Positions 10,201-18,561 of a stretch of 64,000 nucleotides of DNA are shown here, one piece after another. The stretch's first letter is position 1; each line of letters opens with the position of its first letter. The notes beneath the pieces were generated by a model. The model was not told the DNA's origin, did no database searches, and worked only from the letters and a program-made list of their open reading frames with translations. The position numbers and the translations under genes were made by a program. Source of the stretch: Bacteroidota bacterium (GTDB taxonomy: Bacteria; Bacteroidota; Bacteroidia; Bacteroidales; GCA-2711565); contig JAHIVC010000009.1 in NCBI GenBank assembly GCA_018816945.1, forward strand, positions 1 to 64,000, given 5' to 3'.

Positions 10201-10693
10201 TGAGTTCGATCAAACTATAATCACCTGATAAATTGATATTGATGATCGGAAATTCTGACATTTCAATATCATCAACTACCGGGTCGCTATCCAAATCATT
10301 GGGTAATTTACTTTTTGCTTTATCAACAGCGTCTTTAACATCAGTTAATGCTTTCGAAATTTCAATATTTGTATTAAACTCTATAAAAACCAATGAATAA
10401 TCCTGCGCAGAAGTTGAGGTCATTTTTTTAATGCCTTTAATGGTCTCAATTTCTCTCTCCAATGGTCGACTGATGAGGTTTTCAATATCAACGGGTGCGT
10501 TGCCCGGATAAACTGTTGTAACTAATATCCATGGTACTGAAATATCAGGTTGTAATTCTTTTGGAAGCTGAACATATGAAAATAACCCAAAGGCAGCTAA
10601 TGCAATCGTTAGGAGAAATACCGTATTTTTATTTTTAATAGCCAGAGTGGTTAGCTTAAACTCTCTGATTACTTTTTCAACATTTTCTTTCAT
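7292..10693 (-). CDS. RND multidrug efflux pump, inner-membrane permease (AcrB type)
   Basis: The 1133-residue protein has the RND plan: a TM helix near the N-terminus (about 22-42), a large periplasmic loop, TM clusters near 350-500, a second periplasmic loop and a C-terminal TM cluster. The TM4 motif is LVDNAIVVVEN (D411-N412, where AcrB has Asp-Asp). The TM10 counterpart is GVVVNNAIVLVDY (Asn where AcrB has Lys), so the proton-relay set is reduced. Two additional hydrophobic stretches at about 515-532 and 535-552 lie between the two halves and explain the extra length over AcrB. It pumps substrates out with the MFP and TolC proteins encoded upstream in the same operon. Substrates cannot be predicted. 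Confidence 0.92.
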   Translation of the reverse strand: MKENVEKVIREFKLTTLAIKNKNTVFLLTIALAAFGLFSYVQLPKELQPDISVPWILVTTVYPGNAPVDIENLISRPLEREIETIKGIKKMTSTSAQDYSLVFIEFNTNIEISKALTDVKDAVDKAKSKLPNDLDSDPVVDDIEMSEFPIININLSGDYSLIELKKYAEFLEEEIETINEVARVDITGINEREIKINVDMHKLASNQLNFDDIENAIAAENLSISGGEIKLGGTRRSIRTMGEFTSMKEIENIIIKNEDQNIVYLKDIAEVIDGFAEPNSFARLNKQPVVSLQIVKKSGENILATTDQVFEILDKAKNEHSLPANLNISITNDTSAMVRMQLSNLENSIILGMLFVIIVLFFFLGTRNALFVGFAIPMSMFLSFVILSLMGYRINMMVLFALILALGMLVDNAIVVVENIVRFNNKGYGMFRSAKDAVGEIAMPIISSTLTTLAAFFPLIFWDSIIGEFMKYLPITLVVVLTSSLFVALVIIPVFAATFNPIQQLKPSNKRKVNIRVLILMAIAAIFYAMGSYVIANLIVIVSLVTLFNVYYFKSKGQWFQDVGLPRLENFYLKVLQFALRKRNPYYSIVGTFVLLFVTLILLGLRQPKILFFPDGEPKYINVLAELPIGTDITVSNEFMSTLEDKVIEVLKPYSKVVESVLTNVGSGSNSENDFLAVGETPHKGRITVTFVDYEYRDGLNTSELMKEVSDAIIGKYPGVLVSVEKNSMGPPTGRPINIEISGKEFSKILALTDTLETFIEEAKIDGIEGFKIDLDIGKPEMIVHIDRDKARRFELSTAQIAMTIRTALFGKEISDYKVGEDEYPIQLRLMDKYRYNVPDLLNQKMTFRNNSGKIIQIPISALVSVDYSTTYGAVKRKNTDRVVTLYSNVIEGYNANEINTQIKERLKSIELPVGYQYSFTGEQEDQQESTSFLARALLIAISLILIILVTQFNSVAKPLIILTSVLFSTIGVFGGIATFNMDIVIIMTGIGIVSLAGVVVNNAIVLVDYIDLLKRRKREELGMEEDAMLNPEQSIDCVVEGGKTRLRPVLLTAITTILGLIPMAIGMNINFNTLLTNFDPQFSIGGDMVTFWGPLSWTVIFGLTFSTFLTLIIVPTMYHTAYMVKAKIKGII

Positions 10694-10724
10694 ACTTATC
10701 TAATAAACATTATTCAGATAAAAC

Positions 10725-11855
10725 TTAATTTATTTTAATTTCAGATCCATCGGATATTAGATTATATCCTTCGATGATTACTTTTTCGCCCACTGATAAT
10801 CCTTCAACAATCATGGTTTGATCCTTAAAAGAAACCCCTGTTTTTACATATCTTTTTTTGGAAACCAACTGAGAGTTGGCCTGCTCGGCAACATATAAGA
10901 AAGAACCTTTTATATCCTGCTTTATAATGATGGATGGAACGACCAAAGTTGCGTCGGATGAAAAATCATTAATCCTGATAACGGCCAATCCGTTAGGTTT
11001 TAGCATTTCATTTTTATTATTGATTTGTAGTTGAATGTTTACCGTTCGGTTATTGGGGTTAATAATGTTTCCGACACGATGGATCGGAACGACCATATCG
11101 AGCTCGGGAAAGCTCGGGAAGCTCAATTCAACTTTATCCCCTTTGTGAACAGAAGGCAAGTAAGATTCTGAAATATCAGCATTGATATTTAGTTTGGTAA
11201 GACTAACCAGTTCCATCATTTGCATCCCGGGTGTGGCCAATTCTCCTTCTTTTTGAATAACATTATCAATAATTCCATCAAAAGGAGCTTTGATAAATGC
11301 TAATTCTAATTGTGCCTTAATGGTTTCTAACTTATCCTCCAGAGCTTCCTTGGTATTTTTAGCGGTCAGATAGTCGATTTCGGATCCAATATTTTGATCC
11401 CACAAATTCTTTTGCTTAGCGAAAATAGTGGTAGCTAATCTTAAACCTGTGCTAATTTCATCCATACTTTTTTCAATCATGGAGGTATTTAATTTGGCAA
11501 GTAATTTCCCCTCGCTGACATGCTCACCTTCTTTCACGTAGATATTCTTAATTTGTCCGGACATTTCAGGACTGATAAATGCAGCATTTACAGCCTCAAT
11601 ATTACCGCTAATTTCAATAAAGTGACTAAAAGATTCCGGCTTAAGCTCTTTAACGGCAACCAAACTTTTATAAGATTGAATGGTTGTGGCATCCTGAGAA
11701 TTTTCTAGCTCCTTTTCCAAAGTTGCAATTCTATTTTGAATTGTATTTAATTCTGTTTTTAAATTAGTAAGTTCAGCCTTTTTAGCCTCATTATCCGATT
11801 TAGAGCCACAACTGGCCAAACTCAACATCAATACTGCAATAATTAATTTTTTCAT
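10725..11855 (-). CDS. RND efflux periplasmic adaptor (membrane-fusion lipoprotein)
   Basis: 376 residues with a lipoprotein signal (MKKLIIAVLMLSLASC, Cys16) and a short coiled coil right after it (about 25-55). The barrel-sandwich and hairpin region follows (ISPEMSGQIKNIYVKEGEHVSEGKLLAKL, then IKAPFDGIIDNVIQKEGELATPG). The C-terminal part has the beta-barrel and membrane-proximal domains (VPSIIIKQD...VYVAEQ-like, VIIEGYNLISDGSEIKIN). It bridges the RND pump and the TolC channel. It sits 31 bp upstream of the pump gene in the operon. Confidence 0.92.
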   Translation of the reverse strand: MKKLIIAVLMLSLASCGSKSDNEAKKAELTNLKTELNTIQNRIATLEKELENSQDATTIQSYKSLVAVKELKPESFSHFIEISGNIEAVNAAFISPEMSGQIKNIYVKEGEHVSEGKLLAKLNTSMIEKSMDEISTGLRLATTIFAKQKNLWDQNIGSEIDYLTAKNTKEALEDKLETIKAQLELAFIKAPFDGIIDNVIQKEGELATPGMQMMELVSLTKLNINADISESYLPSVHKGDKVELSFPSFPELDMVVPIHRVGNIINPNNRTVNIQLQINNKNEMLKPNGLAVIRINDFSSDATLVVPSIIIKQDIKGSFLYVAEQANSQLVSKKRYVKTGVSFKDQTMIVEGLSVGEKVIIEGYNLISDGSEIKIN

Positions 11856-11859
11856 CTGT

Positions 11860-12480
11860 TTATTTGTTTATTTTTTTTAGTTCCTGATTTAAAAATTCAT
11901 GTCCTTTTTCGCTAACGATTCCATGAAGATGATATGAATACATTTCTTTGATAAAATGAGGAGATGTGATTTCCTCAAAAGTAAAATTGTCACTTTCGAT
12001 AATACTTTCAGATAGATGAATAATAATCCGTTTAACTACATTCACATCCAGGTTTTCTCGATATAGACCCTCAATCATCCCTTTTTTTAAATTTGTTTCA
12101 AAAAAAGAAGAGAGTTTTTCGTTTCTGTTTTTACGAAAAACACTATATATTTCCGGATAAAATTTTTGAAGATCAAATATCATATTGGCTGAATGAGACT
12201 GGTGCATTTCGGTAAAAAAACGAACCACTGCTAAAACTTCTTCGATGGCATTAAAGGAAGGATCCAGCAAACTTTCAATTCTTTTTGAATTTTCTTTAAA
12301 AGTTGCTGCAACAACCTTGCTGATCAGTTCTTCCTTATCTTTCACAAAACGGTATAGTGTCTTTTTTGAAATCCCTTGGTTGGTTGAAATATCATCCATT
12401 GAAACACTCCTGATCCCATAAGTACTAAAAAGCTCTAAGGACTTTTTTAAAATACTTTCTTCTTTTTCACTACAACACAT
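11860..12480 (-). CDS. TetR family transcriptional regulator (within efflux operon)
   Basis: 206 residues with an N-terminal TetR helix-turn-helix (about 8-55: ILKKSLELFSTYGIRSVSMD, then STNQGISKKTLYRFVKDKEEL). The alpha-helical C-terminal ligand-binding domain has no recognisable specificity. It ends 4 bp before the adaptor gene and starts 19 bp after the TolC gene, so it is translated from the efflux mRNA. It probably regulates the operon. A second TetR protein is at the head of the same operon; the two are only distantly alike. Confidence 0.88.
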   Translation of the reverse strand: MCCSEKEESILKKSLELFSTYGIRSVSMDDISTNQGISKKTLYRFVKDKEELISKVVAATFKENSKRIESLLDPSFNAIEEVLAVVRFFTEMHQSHSANMIFDLQKFYPEIYSVFRKNRNEKLSSFFETNLKKGMIEGLYRENLDVNVVKRIIIHLSESIIESDNFTFEEITSPHFIKEMYSYHLHGIVSEKGHEFLNQELKKINK

Positions 12481-12499
12481 ACCTAATCTGCTTTAAAAT

Positions 12500-13891
12500 T
12501 TATTCAGTAAATAATTTCTCCAAAGCTATCTTGGCATTAACCAATTCCAGGATTGCATTATTATGTTCTGATTCCGCTGCTAAATACTGATTATAGGCCT
12601 GCAATAAATCCATGTTTGACGAAATACCTTCCGAGAATTTCAAACTTGTATTTTGATATATTTTTTTAGCCAATTTCAAACTTGTATGTTTATTGTCGAG
12701 AATGAGTAAAGCATTTTTAAAATTGGTTTTTGTATTCTTTTCTTCAATAGTAAGACTTTCCTGTAATTGCATCCCCATTTCTTTAACTTTCTGAAGATTT
12801 AGTTTTGCTTGCTGAACCTTGGAACCTCTTGAGCCGCTGCTAAAAATTGGGATATCCATTTGCAAGCCCCATACCGTTGTTGGATACCAGCGCTCACCGC
12901 CAGACAAGAAGTTATATTTATCACGCATTGCGTTGGTTTGGGCAGTGAAAAAACCTGAAATTGAAGGTAAATAAGTCGATTGTTCGTTTTTAAGGGATAA
13001 TCGAGACAAGTCTTTCTGGTTCTCTAATATTTTATAATCAATATGATGATTAAAATCGAAAGGCGCGATCAATAATGAGGTTTCAGAGTATTGTGATAAA
13101 AGACTTTCTATCTGATCACTTAAATAAATGGGTTCATTTATATCGAAGCCCATCAATAGTTTGAGGTAATAACGAGCAAGCACAATTTGATTGTTTACAT
13201 AGACAAGGGTAGCTTCTAGATCTTTAACCATCAAATTAATCTGATCCACATTCAGCTCTTCAATAAAACCTTGTTTGTAAATTTCGGCAGTTTCTGAGGC
13301 CATATTTATTAAGCTTTTTAATGTACTGTCCAATACAATCTTATTTTGTTCTGTAGTCAGTACAAGAAAATAAGCTTTCGAAATTTGCTCTTTTGTGTCA
13401 ATGTTACTCTTTACAAGTTGAACCTTTGATTGATCCAAATAGGCTCTTGCCGCTTGCAAGCCCACAAGATATGAACCATTAAAAATGAGTTGGGCTACAG
13501 ATAATTCGGCAGTTGCATTATATTTAGTACCAAATTGAGCTGGAAAAAACGTGGCATCTCCTAAGGGATTTATCGGAGTCAATCCAAAATCATCTTCATT
13601 AACTTTATGTATGATTGGGGAAAGAAAATCCGGCATAAGGGTAGTAGGAATATTAATATAATTTGTATTGGTTATTTTCCCATTTACTTGTGGCAGCCCA
13701 ATGGCTGTGGTTTCTCTAACTTTTTGACGTGCTAATTCAACATCGGTTTGGGCATTTTTTACATTATGGTTATTCATTAATGCAAATTCAATGGCTTCAT
13801 CGAGTGAAAAGGAGGACTTATTTTGTGTGTAAGCTATATTCCAAAATGAAATTAAAGCAAGGATAAGTACTGTTAAGCTAATATTTCTCAT
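12500..13891 (-). CDS. TolC family outer-membrane efflux channel
   Basis: 463 residues with a signal peptide (MRNISLTVLILALISFWNIAYTQ). The first OEP repeat is FSLDEAIEFALMNNHNVKNAQTDVELARQKVRETTAIGLPQVNG, typical of TolC-like proteins. A second repeat carries QAKLNLQKVKE and LAKKIYQNTSLKFSEGISSNMDLLQAYNQYLAAESEHNNAILELVNAKIALEKL, again TolC-like. It forms the outer-membrane duct of the tripartite pump. It lies 5 bp after the leading TetR gene. Confidence 0.92.
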   Translation of the reverse strand: MRNISLTVLILALISFWNIAYTQNKSSFSLDEAIEFALMNNHNVKNAQTDVELARQKVRETTAIGLPQVNGKITNTNYINIPTTLMPDFLSPIIHKVNEDDFGLTPINPLGDATFFPAQFGTKYNATAELSVAQLIFNGSYLVGLQAARAYLDQSKVQLVKSNIDTKEQISKAYFLVLTTEQNKIVLDSTLKSLINMASETAEIYKQGFIEELNVDQINLMVKDLEATLVYVNNQIVLARYYLKLLMGFDINEPIYLSDQIESLLSQYSETSLLIAPFDFNHHIDYKILENQKDLSRLSLKNEQSTYLPSISGFFTAQTNAMRDKYNFLSGGERWYPTTVWGLQMDIPIFSSGSRGSKVQQAKLNLQKVKEMGMQLQESLTIEEKNTKTNFKNALLILDNKHTSLKLAKKIYQNTSLKFSEGISSNMDLLQAYNQYLAAESEHNNAILELVNAKIALEKLFTE

Positions 13892-13896
13892 TTGTT

Positions 13897-14520
13897 TTAA
13901 ATTGAAGGTGTGTTGAGTGATTTTATTTTCTCTTCGTAATATTGAAGACCTTTACTATTGGCTATTCCCCTAATGAGGTGATCAAACATGAAATTGAATA
14001 ACGTGTCGTATGAAAATTTTTCGGGAGGGAAAAATTCAGGATTGTGCAGATCAATCAATCGGCTTATGAACAATCGGGCAACCAACTCAATGCTTAGGTC
14101 CTTACGGTAAAAGCCTTGGTCAATACCTTTGGTTAAATTTATTTTAATCTTTTCAAACACAAAATTCTGCCTGATTTCAAAATGCTGTTGATAAAGCTCA
14201 GGGTAATATTTATTCAAATCATAAGTTAATGAAGGATAAACATCTTTAAAACGCAAAGCCACCTCTTTACCAACAGTTAACAAGATATCAATTGCGTTAA
14301 CTCCTTCAAAATTATATTCATCAAAAATTGATTTGAATCGCTCTCTTTCAAATTCTAACAGTTTAATGACAAAATCATTCTTGGTCTTAATATGGCTATT
14401 AAAATCAGTTTTTGAAACAGCTAGCTTAGTTCTTATTTCATTAAGTGACATGCTACGAATGCCATAAGTAAAAGAAAGATTTCGGGCCTTTTCCATCATT
14501 TCTTGTAAGCGTTGATCCAT
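13897..14520 (-). CDS. TetR family regulator heading the efflux operon
   Basis: 207 residues. The N-terminus (MEKARNLSFTYGIRSMSLNEIRTKLAVSKTDFNSHIKTKNDFVIK) has the TetR helix-turn-helix layout, though the usual tyrosine after the recognition helix (KxxLYxHF) is replaced by DFNSHI. The rest is helical and resembles the other TetR in the operon in length and layout. As first gene of the operon and next to a promoter with inverted GGAAAC/GTTTCC repeats, it is a good candidate autorepressor. Confidence 0.82.
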   Translation of the reverse strand: MDQRLQEMMEKARNLSFTYGIRSMSLNEIRTKLAVSKTDFNSHIKTKNDFVIKLLEFERERFKSIFDEYNFEGVNAIDILLTVGKEVALRFKDVYPSLTYDLNKYYPELYQQHFEIRQNFVFEKIKINLTKGIDQGFYRKDLSIELVARLFISRLIDLHNPEFFPPEKFSYDTLFNFMFDHLIRGIANSKGLQYYEEKIKSLNTPSI

Positions 14521-14542
14521 TTTTTTAGGATTAAATTTTCGG

Positions 14543-14575
14543 CAAATATAAAAAAAATATTATATGGGAAACAAA
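14543..14575 (-). promoter_or_regulatory. Promoter of the efflux operon
   Basis: On the minus strand TTTG (14572-14575) and TATATTTG (14543-14550) are separated by 21 bp, a complete Bacteroidota promoter. The -7 box ends about 22 bp before the ATG of the leading TetR gene. Confidence 0.75.
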
Positions 14576-14606
14576 ATAATAGTTAAAAGTTTCCATAGTT
14601 TCCATA
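14564..14606. promoter_or_regulatory. Candidate TetR operator repeats
   Basis: ATGGGAAAC (14564-14572) is followed by two direct copies of GTTTCCATA (14589-14597 and 14598-14606). GGAAAC and GTTTCC are inverted relative to each other. The set overlaps and flanks the -33 box of the efflux promoter, where repressor binding would block transcription. Which of the two TetR proteins binds is unknown. Confidence 0.55.
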
Positions 14607-14734
14607 TTTGTCTTACATGAAATATAAATTCTCATTAATAGTGATGGGTAGGATGCAAAAATATATTCATAGATTAAAGTTTAATGGTTATCGATATGTT
14701 ATTATGAGGGCTGATTTTTATACCAAAAAAATAA

Positions 14735-14742
14735 TATATTTG
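14735..14742 (+). promoter_or_regulatory. Candidate -7 element of symporter gene
   Basis: TATATTTG matches TAnnTTTG, about 40 bp before the ATG at 14783. No convincing -33 box. Confidence 0.45.
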
Positions 14743-14782
14743 CATCACTCACAAAAATGGCTGTTATTAATATTATCTTCTT

Positions 14783-16078
14783 ATGAAAAAGAAAATCCCT
14801 CTTTGGTTAAAAATTATCATTGGCATGATCCTCGGAGTTGTTTGGGGTCTTATTGCTGTTAATATTGGATTTGAGAAGTTTACTGCCGATTGGATTAAAC
14901 CTTGGGGTACTATTTTTATCAAATTATTAAAATTAATAGCAGTGCCTTTAATTTTTATTTCACTGGTTAAAGGGGTAACCAGTATAACTGATATTTCAAA
15001 ACTTTCGCGTATTGGGATTAAAACAATTTCTCTTTATCTGGCCTCAACTGTTATTTCAATAATAATTGGTTTGGTACTGGTAAATGTGCTCACACCGGGT
15101 GCTACTTTCCCTGAGCAGAAGCGAAAGGAATTCCAGGCACAATATGAACAAACCGTAAAAGAAAAAGAAATTCAAGCTGCCGAAGTTAAAGATCGTTCCC
15201 CACTTTATATTATCGAGGAAATGGTCCCGGATAATATTTTTCTGGCAATGAGTGATAATACCAAGATGTTGCAGGTAATATTTTTCTCAATATTATTTGC
15301 CTTCTCCATGATCCTTTTGGAAAGCTCAAAAGTTTTAGCAGTTAAAAATTTGTTTGACAGCTTAAACGACATTGTTTTGAAAATTGTGGACATTATTATG
15401 AAATTTGCACCGATTGGCGTATTTGCATTGTTAGCCTCTTTGGTTACAGATTTTTCGGGTGATGCAGATTTATTTCTTGCATTAGGTAAATATGCACTAC
15501 TTGTTTGTCTGGGTCTTGTTGGATTAATTGTATTCTTGTATCCTCCATTTATATTATTATTTACTAAGATTAAACTTAAAACCTTTTTTAAAGCACTGTT
15601 TCCTGTTCAAATGGTGGCATTTTCAACCAGTTCAAGTGCTGCAACCTTACCAGTAACTCTGCGTCAATGTACAAAAGAATTAGGGGTATCAGAAGGGGTG
15701 GCGAATTTTGTTTTACCGGTTGGTGTGACCATCAACATGAACGGAACTTCTTTTTATCAATGTATATCCGCAATTTTTATAGCTCAGGTTTTTGGTCTGG
15801 ATTTAACACTTATGCAACAATTAACGATCGTCCTTACTGCAACCCTTGCTTCTATTGGAACACCGGGGGTTCCCGGGGGAGGTATCATCATGATGGTGAT
15901 CGTTTTGAGTGCCTCTGGTATACCGGCTGAAGGTTTAGCATTAATCTTAGGAATTGACCGCCCGTTGGATATGATACGTACAGCTGTTAATGTAACAGGT
16001 GATGCAGCAGTATCGGCCATTGTAGCACACAGTGAAAATGAACTTGATTATTCCGTACAAAAAAATTTCTCTTCTTAA
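14783..16078 (+). CDS. Dicarboxylate/amino acid:cation symporter, copy 1 (DAACS)
   Basis: This 431-residue inner-membrane protein has the glutamate-transporter fold, with about eight TM helices and two re-entrant hairpins. The HP1 serine motif is FSTSSSAATLPVT. The TM7 motif reads NMNGTSFYQ where archaeal and eukaryotic relatives have NMDGT, so an Asp that helps bind sodium is Asn here. TM8 keeps all the expected polar residues (IDRPLDMIRTAVNVTGD, including the Arg that pairs with acidic side chains), suggesting aspartate, glutamate or a C4-dicarboxylate as substrate. The frame is open upstream but the transport domain begins at this ATG. A paralogue of equal length follows 25 bp downstream. 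Confidence 0.88.
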   Translation: MKKKIPLWLKIIIGMILGVVWGLIAVNIGFEKFTADWIKPWGTIFIKLLKLIAVPLIFISLVKGVTSITDISKLSRIGIKTISLYLASTVISIIIGLVLVNVLTPGATFPEQKRKEFQAQYEQTVKEKEIQAAEVKDRSPLYIIEEMVPDNIFLAMSDNTKMLQVIFFSILFAFSMILLESSKVLAVKNLFDSLNDIVLKIVDIIMKFAPIGVFALLASLVTDFSGDADLFLALGKYALLVCLGLVGLIVFLYPPFILLFTKIKLKTFFKALFPVQMVAFSTSSSAATLPVTLRQCTKELGVSEGVANFVLPVGVTINMNGTSFYQCISAIFIAQVFGLDLTLMQQLTIVLTATLASIGTPGVPGGGIIMMVIVLSASGIPAEGLALILGIDRPLDMIRTAVNVTGDAAVSAIVAHSENELDYSVQKNFSS

Positions 16079-16103
16079 AATAAAATAATAAAACCGGATT
16101 ATT

Positions 16104-17399
16104 ATGTGGAAAAAACTACCTATTTGGGGAAAGATCATTATCGGGATGGTTCTTGGTTTAATTTGGGGTTTAATTGCTACAAAGATTGGGGGCGAAAAGT
16201 TTACCCTTGATTGGATCAAGCCTTTTGGGACAATATTCTTAAAGCTTTTAAAAATGATCGCGGTACCCTTGATTTTTGTATCACTGGTAAAGGGGATTTC
16301 AAGCCTAACGGATATGTCAAAACTTTCCAGGATTGGCATGAAAACTATGATTTATTATATTGTCACAACTTTAATTGCCACATCCTTCGGAATTTTAGTT
16401 GGGCATATAGCACAGCCCGGAAACACCTTCCCTCCTGAAAAGAAAGCAATATATCAACAAAAGTGGGAGAAAACACTAAACGATAAACAGCAATTGGCAG
16501 ACGAATCAAAATCATATCCTTTAAGTTTTGTTGAAGATATGGTTCCGGACAATTTTTTTCTGGCAGCTTCGGATAATACAAAAATGTTGCAGATTATTTT
16601 CTTCGCCATTTTGTTCGCGGTTGCAATGGTGATGTTGGGCCAAAAAAGTGTTTATGTGAGCGATTTTATAGGATCGTTAAATTTCATTGTCCTTAAAATC
16701 ATTGACATTATTATGAAGTATGCCCCAATTGGGGTATTTGCACTTTTGGCAGGGGTTATTGTTGATTTTTCGGGTGATGCAGATATTTTCATTGCACTCG
16801 GAAGATATTTCTTTACCGTTGTAATCGGTTTGCTATCAATCATTTTTATTTTCTACTCAGCATATATTAAATTATTTACCAGAGTTAAACTTAAGGATTT
16901 TTATAAGGCAATGTTACCGGCTCAATTGGTTGCCTTTTCAACAAGCTCCAGTGCGGCAACACTTCCTGTAACAATGAAGCAGAATGTTGAAGAATTGGGA
17001 GCTTCCGAAAAGGTATCCAATTTTGTTCTGCCTGTAGGTGTAACTATCAATATGGATGCTACAGCCTTTTATCAGGCTGTGGCTGCATTGTTTATTGCAC
17101 AGGTCTATGGAATTGAACTAAGTATCGGACAACAAATAATTATTGTTCTAACCGCAACATTATCCTCGATCGGAACACCTGCAGTTCCGGGTGGCAGTAT
17201 TGTAATGATCCTGATTGTTATGGGAAGTGTTGGATTGCCTGTGGAAGGTATTGCCTTGGTTTTAGGGGTTGATCGTCCATTGGATATGTTAAGAACGGTA
17301 ATTAATGTTACAGGCGATTCTACCATCAATTTAATTATCTCTCAATCAGAAGGTGAATTAAATTACCCCGTGGATAAAACCAAGATCTCAGAATCCTAG
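16104..17399 (+). CDS. Dicarboxylate/amino acid:cation symporter, copy 2 (DAACS)
   Basis: 431 residues, same length and plan as the gene just upstream and clearly a tandem duplicate that has diverged (shared stretches such as LSRIGMKT, VEDMVPDNFFLAASDNTKMLQIIFFAILFA). HP1 is FSTSSSAATLPVT. The TM7 motif is NMDATAFYQ: the Asp is kept but the following Gly is Ala. TM8 reads VDRPLDMLRTVINVTGD with the substrate Arg present. The two copies differ exactly at the ion-binding motif, so they may differ in coupling or affinity. Co-transcribed with copy 1. Confidence 0.88.
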   Translation: MWKKLPIWGKIIIGMVLGLIWGLIATKIGGEKFTLDWIKPFGTIFLKLLKMIAVPLIFVSLVKGISSLTDMSKLSRIGMKTMIYYIVTTLIATSFGILVGHIAQPGNTFPPEKKAIYQQKWEKTLNDKQQLADESKSYPLSFVEDMVPDNFFLAASDNTKMLQIIFFAILFAVAMVMLGQKSVYVSDFIGSLNFIVLKIIDIIMKYAPIGVFALLAGVIVDFSGDADIFIALGRYFFTVVIGLLSIIFIFYSAYIKLFTRVKLKDFYKAMLPAQLVAFSTSSSAATLPVTMKQNVEELGASEKVSNFVLPVGVTINMDATAFYQAVAALFIAQVYGIELSIGQQIIIVLTATLSSIGTPAVPGGSIVMILIVMGSVGLPVEGIALVLGVDRPLDMLRTVINVTGDSTINLIISQSEGELNYPVDKTKISES

Positions 17400-17500
17400 T
17401 CTTACTGGCTCAATAATACTTTTCTATTTTGGCAGAAGCTTTTTGTTTTTCTTTCTGAATTAGTTGTAACTTAGGTTCACAATCATTCATAGATAATAAA

Positions 17501-18550
17501 GTGGAAGAAAAGAAAACTAAGCGCATAGGAATACTCACAGCCGGTGGAGATTGTCCTGGTTTAAATGCAGCAATCAGAGGGGTTGGAAAAACAGCAATCA
17601 TCAAACACGGAATGGAAGTCATAGGATTTTCATCCGGCTTTTCGGGATTGATCCATAAAGATTATGTGACTTTAAGCGAAAGTCAGTTGTCAGGAATTCT
17701 GACTCTAGGTGGTACTATTCTTGGAACGTCCCGTGAGAAACCATTCAAAAAAACAGCCAAGGATCTAAACTTTGAAAATAAACCAAAGCTCATCAAAAAA
17801 ACTTATGATGAATTGGCTCTCGATTGTTTGGTTTGTATAGGTGGAAATGGGACACAAAAAAATGCGGCTAAGCTTGCTGAAGCAGGAATGAATGTGATCG
17901 GAATCCCAAAAACGATCGATAATGATGTTTGGGGAACAGATGTTACATTTGGCTTCGAATCGGCACTTTCAGTTGCTACTGAAGCAATCGACCGACTTCA
18001 TTCCACTGCAAATTCACATAAGCGAATAATGGTCATCGAGATTATGGGTCATCATGCAGGTTGGCTGGCATTATATGCAGGCATGGCTGGTGGAGGTGAT
18101 ATTATTTTAATTCCGGAAATAAAATATGACCTTGATGCAATCTATAAGTATTTACTGAACCGTGCAGAACAAAAGAAGTCGTACTCGATCGTTGTAGTTG
18201 CGGAAGGAATAGAGAAACCCAAGAATAAATCTGCAGCCCGATATATTTCACAAAAAATCAGGAACAATACCGGATTAGAATCACGGGAAACCATCCTTGG
18301 ATATGTGCAACGTGGAGGAAGTCCCAGTGCCATGGACCGGATCTTGGCAACTCGTTTTGGTGCATATGCTGCCGATCTTATTTCGAATGAAGATTATGGC
18401 AAAATGGTATGTAAAAATGGAGAAACGATCGTATCAATTCCATTAAGTGATGTAGGGGGAAAGCTGAGAAATGTTCCCCTTGATCATCCGCTCATTAAAA
18501 AAGCACGCGGCTTAGGTGTCTGTTTTGGAGATGCTTATCTTCAAAAATAA
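17501..18550 (+). CDS. pfkA: 6-phosphofructokinase
   Basis: 349 residues starting at a GTG codon (MEEKKTKRIGILTAGGDCPGLN); no in-frame ATG exists before the conserved GGDCPGLNAAIRG loop, so the GTG start is well supported. The phosphate-donor loop is GGNGT (114-118), and the next motif is PKTIDND (136-142). Having Gly at the second key position indicates ATP use, while the Lys in PKTIDND is a feature otherwise shared with PPi enzymes, so the donor is likely but not certainly ATP. Later motifs: EIMGHHAGWLALYAGMAGG and GYVQRGGSPSAMDR. It phosphorylates fructose 6-phosphate in glycolysis. Convergent with the nitroreductase gene, with only 11 bp between them. Confidence 0.9.
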   Translation: MEEKKTKRIGILTAGGDCPGLNAAIRGVGKTAIIKHGMEVIGFSSGFSGLIHKDYVTLSESQLSGILTLGGTILGTSREKPFKKTAKDLNFENKPKLIKKTYDELALDCLVCIGGNGTQKNAAKLAEAGMNVIGIPKTIDNDVWGTDVTFGFESALSVATEAIDRLHSTANSHKRIMVIEIMGHHAGWLALYAGMAGGGDIILIPEIKYDLDAIYKYLLNRAEQKKSYSIVVVAEGIEKPKNKSAARYISQKIRNNTGLESRETILGYVQRGGSPSAMDRILATRFGAYAADLISNEDYGKMVCKNGETIVSIPLSDVGGKLRNVPLDHPLIKKARGLGVCFGDAYLQK

Positions 18551-18561
18551 AGTCAGCTTGA

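Noticed and set aside
15667-15930. 87-codon frame within the first symporter
   Set aside because: Shifted frame of a conserved transporter; Cys/Gly-rich text is an artefact of the transporter codons.
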